Below the pieces are notes generated by a model, which was given only the letters and a program-made list of their open reading frames with translations, was not told where the DNA came from and did not search any database. A stretch of 8,017 bases of DNA, taken from Bacteroidota bacterium. Lineage in GTDB: Bacteria; Bacteroidota; Bacteroidia; Chitinophagales; Chitinophagaceae. The stretch spans positions 1,632,324 through 1,640,340 of the forward strand of contig CP058707.1 of assembly GCA_013414745.1 (NCBI GenBank), in the 5' to 3' direction. Numbering within the stretch: the first letter of the stretch is position 1; every line of letters starts with the position of its first letter. This document shows positions 1-8,008 of the stretch, piece after piece. The translations under genes were made by a program, and so were the position numbers.

Positions 1-347
1 ACAGAGTAAAAAGATTTTTCATAGGTTGGTTCATTTGCCAGGTAAAATTATTCTCCAACTTGTCCCTCACTGCCCCCATAAAAGGGGTAAAATCATCTTA
101 TTTCTCCTGAAATTCTTTTTGTAATTACGACTCCAAGAATCAGTATCGCCCTCTCAGGAGACCGTTGAATACTCCTAGGACAGATCCTGGGTATGACCAA
201 ATCCATGCTCGTCTTCAGAATGCCAGGCGAGCTCCTTGTTTGCAAGGAACGAGCATTACAAAGTGTAAATCGGTAATAGGATAATTGTCTTCGGATTAAG
301 AGATCGAGAATCACTTTGGTATAATCCTCTGATCAGAAAACCATCAT
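1..347 (-). CDS. Unrecognised protein, 5' part only, frameshifted, runs off the left edge
   Basis: No single frame stays open, but a coherent hydrophilic protein appears when frames are joined. It starts at the ATG at 347, just past the terminator of the neighbouring gene. Legible pieces in order are SEDYTKVILDLLIRRQLSYY (about 332-273), KELAWHSEDEHGFGHTQDLS (about 237-178), LGVFNGLL (178-155), GDTDSWSRNYKKNF (about 144-103) and DDFTPFMGAVRDKLENNF, then WQMNQPMKNLFTL up to the edge. Joining them needs missing bases near 248, 178, 150 and 98, the same kind of error seen in the other genes. One in-frame TGA after the fourth codon (about 335) also has to be an error. I see no signal peptide or membrane segment. 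I do not recognise the family, and no function is offered. That it is coding is fairly likely; exact boundaries are uncertain. The 3' end lies outside the window. Confidence 0.5.
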
Positions 348-357
348 CCCTTACATC

Positions 358-383
358 AAAAACCCCGAGTTTTCCATCGGGGG
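358..383 (-). terminator. Rho-independent terminator of the GEVED/dockerin gene
   Basis: Read on the minus strand, CCCCGA and TCGGGG form a six-pair GC-rich stem (382-377 with 368-363) around an eight-base loop, followed directly by five T (362-358). It lies 23 bases after the stop codon of the large secreted-protein gene and just before the start of the next minus-strand gene, where a terminator would be expected. On the plus strand no T-run follows, so it is probably one-directional. Confidence 0.75.
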
Positions 384-405
384 CCTTTCGCGGATTGGTT
401 AGGAC

Positions 406-3124
406 TTAGGGTTTACTTTCCCCAATAAAAGCGTTGTTATTTTGTTCCCAGAATTGATAATCCAGCCCGTCAACAATTCCATCGCCATTCAAATCGGCCG
501 TTCGATATCCGTTTGCAAAATTGTTATTGTCTGTTTCCCAGAATTGAAAGTCCATCCCATCAACAATACCATCGGCATTTAAATCTCCACTGAATGAAGC
601 ATACTTTCCGGGGGCTATCATTACCTGATTATTGCCATACGCCTGATTCGCTGCCGTACTGAAATTGTAAGTTAAATTGCTTGCAAAACTCTGTGGAGAA
701 GCGCTCCACAAGGGTATACTATTTCGTCCCTTTACCACGATAAGGCATTTCCATTGTAATAATCAAATTTTACTGTACAAGTGCCGGATGTAGTCAGCAC
801 AGCCTTTTTCGATTGCAGTAAAGCTTTCGTTAGAGGTTCCCGCAATTCGATTGTAACGGTATCTGTCAGCGCCGAGTTAGCCCCGGCGACACCGGAATTC
901 GACAACACCGCTTGCATCAAACCGGATGGTAAGGTATATCCCTGAATGAGACAAGTTAGTTGAAGTTGAGAATAACACAGATTAATATTCTGGGTACTGG
1001 AAATGGTAATGGTGTAATCTTCTGTTTCACCAAAGGTCTGCATGCCACAAGGCGTCATGGCTACACCTCCTCCTGCCGGTAAAAATATTCCACGAACGCG
1101 CATCCTGTGAGGCCCGGCAGGAACCCAACAAGGAATCACAACAGATATATACCCAATACCGCCACCCTGAATCTGCGCTGTATATCCCAGTCGCTCATTC
1201 ACCTGGTCAAACAAACCATCATCATTGTAGTCCATCCATACTGCAAAAGTCAACCCATAAACTGGATTCGGATGCAATTCCATGGTATACGCTTGTCCAC
1301 GTTGGAGACTGGTTGTGAACACCGGATTCGTGGTGAGGTCTTCATAACCCGTGGCCCCACTTCCACACGATGCATTATTGGTGGAAAGCGTATTCAGGAT
1401 TACTTTTTGAATATAATCACCTGCACTACAACCATATTGCGACATAGGAATACAATAACAGGTAGCCGGGGCATTTAAGGTGAGTGTATGATTCTGCGAA
1501 AATACCTGTGGGCCTCCGGCACAGGAAAGTGCACAGGAATACGTATCCGGCCCGGTCACGGTGGTAAACAAAAATGGTTCTGTTGCACCGGGCAGACTGT
1601 TTCCGTTTTTATACCATTGATACGCCATTTGACTTCCCTGATAAAACGGATCCAGGTACAACATGATATCCTGTCCCGGACAACTGCCACCCGATGTATT
1701 TTCATAATGGTTGGAGATACCGGACTTCCATTGCAAACCACAGGTGCATCAATATGTAAAAAATAATCTACGCTTTCGCCGGAAGGTAAATTAAAACAAG
1801 CCATTGTTCCGTTCAAGGCACCATCTCCGTAACTTGATCGCGTATCCGCATTTTGTAAGGCCCGTTTGAGCAGTGATTGGTACATTCACATTTAACACGA
1901 TGGTTGTATCTGAATTTGAAAAGGCAGGGTTGAATCCGATCTGTTGAAATTCACTATTCTCAAACTGACCATTTTGATTCCAATCGAACCAGGCCGATAA
2001 ATAACTATACGTGCCGGTAGAAACCTTTAAGGCGTATGTAGATCCTTCACCAAATGGGCAGACTTCCCCAGGTATCTGAAACAAGGGTATGATAAGGTGA
2101 ATTTAATGCCGATACCCGAACTTCATACAAATCATAAAAATCAACTTTTCTAATTCGACCATACCCCGGACCATTGTTGGTAGATGGTGTACAATAACAG
2201 AATGTTGGCGGCAATGTTCCCACCAATACTGCTGTGGAATAGGTTGATTGCGCCGTGGTCGGACAAGTCACTAAACAATAAAATGAATCTGCTGAATTCA
2301 CGGTAGGAGCAAACGACGCATTCACGGCTCCGCTAATTGATCCATTTTGTTATACCACTGGTACGTTAATGTACCCGGCGTACCCGGATTCTGTAACGAT
2401 AAATTCACTATAGACCCGGAACAAACGGCAGTTGCATTGGCCAGCGTATTCCCGGGACTTGGTTGGGCATTGCAGGGTGTGGGAGGTGCAAAGGCTAATC
2501 CTGTTTTTAATATAGATGCCGCAGCTGTTCCTGTACTGCCGGTATTTAATCCCCAGATGCGTTGACGAACCGTTCCATTCACCACGTTAATGACGCTGTT
2601 TCCAAAACCGCCTGTATTGGATAGTTCCAGAACCAATGACTGTGTTGGATCGTAATTAAACCCGGATTGCAAAGTAATTGGATACCAGGTTTCAGCCTGT
2701 ATGCCGGTCAGAGAAAAGGTAGATGCATAAAAACAAGTAGTCAGGCCCGAGAAGAAGGGATAATTCGTTTGCGCTGCACCCGAACCGAAGTCAGCCTGGG
2801 TTCCTGCTACCTGACCTAGTTTGATGGTAAAATCAGAATAAACCGCACCAGGATTAATATTTAATCCAACCTTGATATAAATGGTGGTGATTAGTCCCGA
2901 AGGTGCCTGGGTTCCCAGCCCTGTACCCAATGAGGAAAAGCTATTGGGGGCATACAGGTATTGTACTTTGCGATAAGCGTTTGACGGTGGCGGGTTCATG
3001 GGTGTATTAAAATAAGCAGATGTTCCGTCGGTATTAAAGTACGGCGGGGTCTGAGCTGCTGTGCGTTTGTGGCAAACAGCAGCAGCAGCAAACAAACACT
3101 ATGGAAGGAGTAAAAGCGTGGCAT
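406..3124 (-). CDS. Secreted multidomain protein: two Ig-like + GEVED modules and a C-terminal dockerin-like EF-hand pair (frameshifted)
   Basis: Reconstructed as about 908 aa. The ATG at 3124 gives a good signal peptide, MPRFYSFHSVCLLLLLFATN, followed by AQQAQ after restoring a G near 3056. Approximate layout: beta-rich N-terminal region 25-225; Ig-like domain 226-308 (LTYQWYNKNGSISGAV); GEVED domain 310-456 (AWFDWNQNGQFENSEF, SGESVDYFL); second Ig-like domain 482-555 (MAYQWYKNGNSLPGATE); second GEVED domain 558-711 (AVWMDYNDDGLFD, FGETEDYTITI); beta-type region to about 848; paired calcium loops 849-902. GEVED domains are typical of exported Bacteroidota surface proteins. A role in surface attachment or complex assembly is inference; no catalytic domain is visible. 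Frames break near 3056, 2347, 2080, 1850, 1836, 1712 and 727, each mended by missing bases, for example A4 to A5 near 2347. Stop TAA at 408-406, then a terminator. Confidence 0.88.
427..588 (-). repeat. Dockerin-like tandem EF-hand repeats at the C-terminus of the GEVED protein
   Basis: Two copies of a calcium-loop motif, DLNADGIVDGMDFQFWE and DLNGDGIVDGLDYQFWE, start 30 residues apart. Asp/Asn fall at loop positions 1, 3, 5, 9 and 12, as in type I dockerins and other EF-hand loops. Both copies carry the same QFWE tail and an Asn-rich stretch after it. The pair ends eight residues before the stop codon, where many Bacteroidota secreted proteins carry a type IX secretion sorting domain. Calcium binding is expected from the motif; whether it meets a cohesin-like partner is unknown. 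Confidence 0.8.
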
Positions 3125-3140
3125 GGCATTAATTTTAACG

Positions 3141-3148
3141 CAAACCTA
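3141..3148 (-). promoter_or_regulatory. Possible Bacteroidota -7 element for the GEVED gene
   Basis: The minus strand reads TAGGTTTG, an exact match to the TAnnTTTG -7 consensus described for Bacteroidota. It ends 16 bases before the ATG at 3124, which would leave a very short leader. I found no TTTG -33 element at the usual distance upstream, so this is only a weak candidate. Confidence 0.25.
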
Positions 3149-3219
3149 TACGCTGGAAACAGCTGGCTGAGCGGCATTTAGCAGATGGGGTATCTCTTAT
3201 GGTAACTGGTTCCTTTCAA

Positions 3220-3308
3220 TTGATAAATGGCCGAATAGTGTCCCATTTGTTAGTTAGGGAATGATTTGACCACTTGTTGTATGATGCCTGCCATTTATCA
3301 AATCATTC
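3220..3308. repeat. Two overlapping inverted repeats sharing one right arm
   Basis: TTGATAAATGGC at 3220-3231 is the exact reverse complement of GCCATTTATCAA at 3290-3301. GAATGATTTGA at 3259-3269 is the exact reverse complement of TCAAATCATTC at 3298-3308. The two right arms overlap by four bases, so the full pairings cannot both form at once. In RNA this would allow two alternative hairpins; in DNA the arms could be protein-binding half-sites. No T-run follows, so it is not an ordinary terminator. Confidence 0.6.
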
Positions 3309-3376
3309 ATTCCTCTTATCAGTCGGTTTCAGAATACCTTATTTCAGCAACTACATTTGAACAGTAACGTTATTCT

Positions 3377-3514
3377 ATGTCACCCCATCATTTTTGGATC
3401 CTGATGCGTAAAGTAAAGTCCCTGTTGTTTGGACCGGAAACCAGTTTTTATTTTCTATTGGCCCTGATACTTTTGTATTACTCAGTTTATCTTTCTTGTT
3501 TTGACTCTCTGTAA
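3377..3514 (+). CDS. Possible 45-aa single-span membrane micro-protein
   Basis: An ATG at 3377 opens 45 codons to TAA at 3512-3514, ending 21 bases before the kinase start. The product begins MSPHHFWILMRKVKSLLF and contains one strongly hydrophobic stretch, SFYFLLALILLYYSVYL, preceded by basic residues, as in a single-pass membrane protein. No family is recognised and no clear ribosome binding site is visible. A candidate kinase promoter (3446-3475) lies inside this frame. The run may simply be AT-rich leader DNA that happens to be open, and given the error rate here its true frame is not certain. Confidence 0.22.
   Translation: MSPHHFWILMRKVKSLLFGPETSFYFLLALILLYYSVYLSCFDSL
3446..3475 (+). 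promoter_or_regulatory. Candidate promoter of the sensor kinase-regulator operon
   Basis: TACTTTTG at 3468-3475 matches the Bacteroidota -7 consensus TAnnTTTG exactly. A TTTT at 3446-3449, one mismatch from the TTTG -33 element, sits 18 bases upstream, within the usual spacing. Transcription would begin near 3482, about 55 bases before the kinase ATG at 3536. This is a sequence match only; AT-rich DNA gives such matches by chance. Confidence 0.35.
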
Positions 3515-3535
3515 GATGTTGTATTTTTCGGCCGT

Positions 3536-6480
3536 ATGCGTTTTATCCTGTTCCTTTGCTAATACCGGTTTGTTTTCAAGCCTATTCAACGGGTTATGTG
3601 ATGCGCAGTTTTACATCAAACAACGGACTCATCTCCTCTTCAAACAATACAATTCTGCAGGATTCCAGCGGATATATCTGGATTTGCAGTTACGGAGGAT
3701 TAGTACGGTTTGATGGCCGCCTCTTTCGCGTATTCGACAACAGTAAAGGATTTCGGCATTACCAGGTTTCGGATATGCTGGAAGATCGGAAAAACAATTT
3801 CCTGATGTAATGAAAAAATCTCTTTCGGTTTAACGGTCAAAAACTTCGGCAGGTTCATACCAACCTTCCTGAAAATTGTGTTTTGGAACGGTTCGTGCGT
3901 ACACCTGGCAACGACCTCTATTTGCAAACTGATCGTGGACTTTTTCAGCATAAATCGGATAGCCAGTATGTGTCGATTCGATTCGATACATTAAAAAGCA
4001 CTGATATTCGCGCGCTGTGTGCCATAAACCAGAATACCCTGCTGGCCTTTTCACACAAACACCATGCTCTTTTTGTGATACAATCCGGACATCTTGTTCA
4101 ACGATTCGCCATAGAGCCTGATAATTTTTCTACGAGTTTTATCCGGTGGATGACGCGCTGTATTTAAGTTTTAGTAAGGGTATGAAAAATACCAGAATAA
4201 TACCTTGAACAACTACATGCCGCCAGGATTTACTAACGGGGATTTATTACTTCCTTGTTTTGTGATCGACATGGTGAACTCTGGTTTACGGATGATTCAT
4301 TTCGTTTGTGGAAACAAACACAAAATAAGTATGTCGACCTAAGTGTAAAATACCACGCGCCCAAAGCCATTCTGCCTCACTTTTAGAAGATGCAGAAGGC
4401 AATTTATTTATCCAATTTATGAACGGCTTGTGTGTATTTCGGGAAAGTCCGTTTCAGGAAGTTCCAATTCCTTCCATGACTTCCTACAATACCTTCTTTA
4501 TGAATTCCTTTTACGGACAGGATACATTTTGTTATGGAATTGCCCGCAACCGATTGCAGCTATTCGATGGTCGAAACTGTTTACCCTGACCATTCGTACC
4601 GATCCGTTTCTGCGCTTTGATGAATGGCGAAATTGTCAGATTTTTCCAACCCGATTTCCAGGGGTTCGATTTGTATTTATTCGTCGGCAAGGATTGTATC
4701 TGCTTCGTAACAATTCGCTGGAACTATTCAATACCAGGGAACCCAGGTTAGATCGATTAGTATTAACCTCGAAATACGATGTTGAACGAAATCAGTTCTA
4801 TACCTCACACGGAGACACCTTTCTGTGCATCCGACCGGATACCGTGCTGCGTTTTCCCTGGAAAATAAAAATCCGGATATCCGGTTTCATAGTTTTGAAT
4901 ACAACCAACAAGGAACATCTTTTTTGTGGGTACCCATCGGTATCTTCTGGCCTGGCATCAAAACAAATTACATGACCTTACGCAACAACTTGATCGAAGG
5001 GGCATGAATTTTCAATCTTTCTGCACAAGGAACACCTTTGGATTCTGGTACACGGAATTGCCTTAAAAGAATATCAGATAGATGGATTGCATTTGCATTT
5101 GCTTCGCACCATTGATAAAGAAAATGGTTTACTGGACCCCAATGCCAACCACATTGAATTTGACGATGAAGACAATATCTGGATGAATGCATTCACCGGA
5201 TTGTATTGGTTACAATGTGGAACCAAAAGTAAAGGCCCCGTTTACTATTCACGTCGTATTCCATTGCATTTGGCAGGAATGGATGCACCGATGATTGACC
5301 GGATCGATTACCACAATGGTAAGTTATACACTATGGGCGTTGGTGGTATGCTGGTTATTCATACTTCCAGCAAAGCCCTCAACCATCATCCTATTGCAAC
5401 CTACCTGGTTTCAGGCACTGCGAATGGCCGCACGTTTGAAAGTTTGTTAGATGCTGGCATCGCGCATCAACACCATGCCATCCTTTCCTTGCCCAGTGCT
5501 TACCGGCAACTAAGCTTTGAAATGGGAACAGTGTATTATGGATTTGATGATGCCATACGGTATTCGTATCGCTTGTTAGGGCAGGATGCTGAATGGAAAA
5601 CGCTCCTGCAAGGCAATAGCATCAACTATAGCAACCTGAGCAGTGGCACCTATACACTCGAATGCCGAAGCATGAATTTATCCGATGCCGAGTCCAATAC
5701 CTCGTGTCAGTATGTATTCCGTATTGAGCCGGCATTTTACGAAACCTGGTGGTTCCGTTTGGGATTGGGACTATTCGGATTTGCACTGATTGTTTTCCTG
5801 ATTCGACAACGTGATAAACGCAAACAAAACGAAAATCGAATTGCCATGCAACTCAGCGAATTAAAGCTGGAAGCCCTGCAAAGCCAGATGAATCCACATT
5901 TCATTTTTAATGCCCTCAATTCAATCCAGAACTACATTTTACAACACGATGAATTAGAGGCTGCCCGATACTTATCGAAGTTCTCCAAACTGATGCGCAA
6001 AACCCTGGATCATTCGCACCATCAGCTAATTGCCATTACTGACATCGTACAGAGTCTGCAAATGTATCTGGAACTGGAAGCATTCCGTTTCAACCATGAG
6101 TTTACTTACCACTTGAGTATTGATGAAGAGGATGACCGAATTCACACTCTTGAATTACCTCCCATGCTGCTACAACCTTTTGTTGAAAATGCCATTATTC
6201 ACGGATTGATGCCTAAACAAGGTGATAAAAAACTTGAGATTCACTTGTTCTTAAAACAGAATTGCTTTTATTGTGTGATTGAAGACAATGGGGTCGGACG
6301 GCAACATGGTAAGGCACGGGAAGGCCATATCTCACGCGGACAAAAATTAACCGAAGGGATGATTGAATCCTCCGGCAACTCCGGCAAATTGAACCGGAAA
6401 TACAAATTATTGATGTGAAGGGTGACCATGGAAACGCAGCCGGCACCCGTGTAGAAATTAAAATACCCCTCGAAAAATAA
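3536..6480 (+). CDS. Propeller/Y_Y_Y sensor histidine kinase, LytS (His_kinase) type (frameshifted)
   Basis: Reconstructed as about 986 aa. The ATG at 3536 gives a signal peptide, MRFILFLLLIPVCFQA, once a T is restored near 3556. The sensor half holds two-component-regulator propeller repeats, first seen as ILQDSSGYIWICSYGGLVRF. A Y_Y_Y domain follows at about 658-742, then one membrane helix (about 746-762, LGLGLFGFALIVFLIR). The cytoplasmic part has the His_kinase motif LQSQMNPHFIFNALNSIQNY with phospho-accepting His near 793 (codon 5897-5899), the N-box LLQPFVENAIIHG and the G-box EDNGVGR. Signals are presumably read outside the inner membrane and passed to the regulator encoded next. About a dozen breaks lie between 3556 and 5010; 5087-6369 is clean; one more near 6370 restores SLRQLRQIEPEI and the true end, VEIKIPLEK, TAA at 6478-6480. 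All breaks fit missing bases. The ligand is unknown. Confidence 0.9.
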
Positions 6481-6484
6481 TCCT

Positions 6485-7253
6485 ATGAAAACCTGATTAT
6501 TGATGACGAAGCCAATAGCAGAAATACCTTACGTCAGTTGCTACAACGACTTTGCCCGGATGTTGAAGTTCTGGCTGAAGCTACCCAGGCCGAAGAAGGC
6601 CTCACCCTGATACGCGCATTGAATCCGGATTTGATATTTCTCGATATTGAGATGCCCGGAAAAAACGGATTCGATTTAATCAGTGCTTTGCAACCACAAA
6701 CGGTACATGTTATTTTTACAACAGCCTTTCATCAATATGCCGTGAAGGCATTTCGATTTAGTGCAATAGACTTCTTGTTAAAACCCATCGACCCGGATGA
6801 ACTAGTGAGTGCTGTTACCAAATTCAGAGAACGCCAGCAGAAAGGAAGTCATCCAGATCAATTAAATCTACTCACGCAACTCTGGAAGCAGCTGAACGAG
6901 AAGGCCAACCCGACGCATACGCCCGATCAACAAATTGCCTTATCGAATCAGGAAGGCATCCACATTGTGCAAATCGCCGATATCGTATGGTGTGAAGCCC
7001 TGGGAGTTATACCCGCATCCATTTCAAAAACAAAACCAATATGGTGGTTTCGCGCATCATTAAAGAATTTGAAGAAATGCTCAGCGAATACAATTTTTAC
7101 GGGTACACAATACCTATCTCGTAAATGCGCAGTGTATTGTGCGCTATATCAAAGGCGATGGGGGCAACTCATTTTGAGCGATGGCCACGAAGTAGAAGTA
7201 AGCCGCCGAAAAAAGAGGAGGTCTTGCAAGTGATACAAGGGCTGATGCGTTAA
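6485..7253 (+). CDS. LytTR-family response regulator, partner of the sensor kinase (frameshifted)
   Basis: Reconstructed as 257 aa, the usual length for REC-LytTR regulators. It begins four bases after the kinase stop, so the two genes form one operon and a cognate pair. Restoring one base near 6493 gives MKTLIIDDEANSRN, with the acidic pair at residues 7-8. The phospho-accepting Asp is residue 54 in LIFLDIEMPG (codon 6643-6645), and the conserved Lys is in FLLKPI near residue 100. The LytTR DNA-binding domain spans about 148-250: IVWCEALGSYTRIHF, MVVSRIIKEFEEML, FYRVHNTYLVNAQCIVRYIK and DGHEVEVSRRKKEEVLQVIQ. Breaks near 7003, 7103, 7165 and 7213 each need one missing base, the last two in G and A runs. 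The stop is TAA at 7251-7253. LytTR proteins usually bind paired direct repeats; targets here are not known. Confidence 0.92.
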
Positions 7254-7286
7254 GGAATCATAGGACAATACAGGAGGGTCTTTCAA

Positions 7287-7916
7287 TTAAACTTTTTGTT
7301 TCTTCATCCTGAATTTGCAAAACACATTGGCCCCTTGATACGCTAACTTCCATACCATTTGTGGCAAATTCTGCCAAACATATAGGATATGATCATTCCA
7401 ACCTATGTCCAATGGTAATCCTTCTCAATCATTTCTTTCATGTGGGTTACGAACCGAAAAGTGGCAGGGCAATAATCAATATTCTGTTCATGGATATGAT
7501 TGAAGTCTGCGAAAGGTTTGCGTTTAAAATGAGGAAACGCAGCGCAATCGAAAGGCCGAACCTCATAAATGGAACATTTGTTTGATTTGAGATCAAGAAA
7601 TTGACAAGGTTGTGTTTTATTCACGAGATCGTTGTTATCTGACGACTTCATTAACCATTTCTCCTTGAAGGATTCCGGAGACATTTTCAAGTGAGTTGAA
7701 ATTCTGAGAATATCCTGTTTGGTAAAGGTTGGCGTCATTACTTTGCAACAATTGGCGCACGCGAGGCAATCTGTTTCTTCCCAGGTTTTGTCGCTGGCAA
7801 TGTTGACATATCTACTTACCTTGGGAATGTAATGTTTGTCGAAGCGTTTCAGAAATAGTTTGAAGGCGGCGCGTTTCTTTTAAGGAACGTTTAAAAGAGG
7901 GAAGAATGGAAGTCAC
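7287..7916 (-). CDS. YkgJ-type cysteine-cluster protein (frameshifted)
   Basis: Reconstructed as about 210 aa. An N-terminal cluster, DCLACANCCKVM, has Cys at about residues 51, 54, 57 and 58 (codons 7768-7745). Further on come PCQFLDLKSNKCSIYEVRPF, then DCAAFPHF, the classic second half of the YkgJ/CxxCxxCC family (PF03692), thought to bind zinc or iron; the cellular role is not established. The proposed start is GTG at 7916, giving MTSILPSFKRSLKET, joined near 7880 (two missing bases) to AAFKLFLKRFDKHYIPKV. A TAG at 7405-7403 seems to end the gene early, but one missing base in CATTGG near 7413 restores LDIGWNDHILYVWQNLP and a basic tail ending RMKKQKV, TAA at 7289-7287. It converges on the regulator with 33 bases between stops, where I see no terminator. 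No functional link to its neighbours is evident. Confidence 0.83.
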
Positions 7917-7972
7917 GGATAAAATGAGTTTATTTGATACACAATAATTAATTGGATTAGGTCATTTTTGGG

Positions 7973-8008
7973 CAAAGGTAAATTCGGCAAAACCTAATAG
8001 ATCCCAAA
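7973..8008 (-). promoter_or_regulatory. Possible promoter of the YkgJ-type gene
   Basis: On the minus strand TACCTTTG (7980-7973) matches the Bacteroidota -7 consensus TAnnTTTG exactly, and TTTG (8008-8005) could be the -33 element. The 24-base spacing is slightly longer than usual. The -7 element ends 56 bases before the proposed GTG start, a reasonable leader length. The rest of 7917-8017 shows no gene. Confidence 0.3.

Larger units (their letters stand above)
3125..3535. other. Divergent intergenic region between the GEVED gene and the sensor kinase
   Basis: About 410 bases separate the two divergent start codons. The stretch holds a promoter-like hexamer for the minus-strand gene (3141-3148), overlapping inverted repeats (3220-3308), the short palindrome TAACGTTA (about 3366-3373), a possible 45-codon membrane micro-ORF (3377-3514) and a promoter-like sequence ahead of the kinase (3446-3475). 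No conserved protein is recognisable in any frame. It is the natural place for control of both flanking genes. Confidence 0.7.

Noticed and set aside
76..95. CCCC-ATAAAA-GGGG hairpin as a terminator
   Set aside because: Only four pairs, no T-run on either strand, and it falls inside the reconstructed left-edge coding region.
232..254. Hairpin around TCCTTG-TTTG-CAAGGA
   Set aside because: Short stem without a T-run inside probable coding sequence; no reason to see it as regulatory.
1107..1478. Plus-strand open frame of 123 codons
   Set aside because: It lies antisense to the second GEVED domain, whose minus-strand reading has clear domain motifs; the plus product is low in structure and shows no motif.
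2347..2565. Plus-strand open frame of 72 codons
   Set aside because: Antisense to the first Ig-like and N-terminal region of the secreted protein; no recognisable domain.
406..3124. Calling the large secreted-protein gene a pseudogene
   Set aside because: All breaks are missing bases, the motifs run on across each join, and the neighbouring unrelated genes show the same error type.
3482..3490. TCAGTTTAT as a LytTR-type half site upstream of the kinase
   Set aside because: It fits the loose half-site pattern, but no second copy was found at the expected spacing, so a match by chance is likely.
4430..4700. First part of the plus-strand open frame 4430-4975 as a separate gene
   Set aside because: Its first half is the wrong frame of the kinase (the true reading there is NGLCVFRESPFQEV and following); parts of it around 4586-4620 and after 4676 are true kinase sequence.
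4968..5192. Minus-strand open frame of 74 codons
   Set aside because: Antisense to the kinase region that reads HLWILVHGIALKEYQIDG; no independent evidence.
7361..7585. Plus-strand open frame of 74 codons
   Set aside because: Antisense to the YkgJ-type gene with its conserved cysteines.
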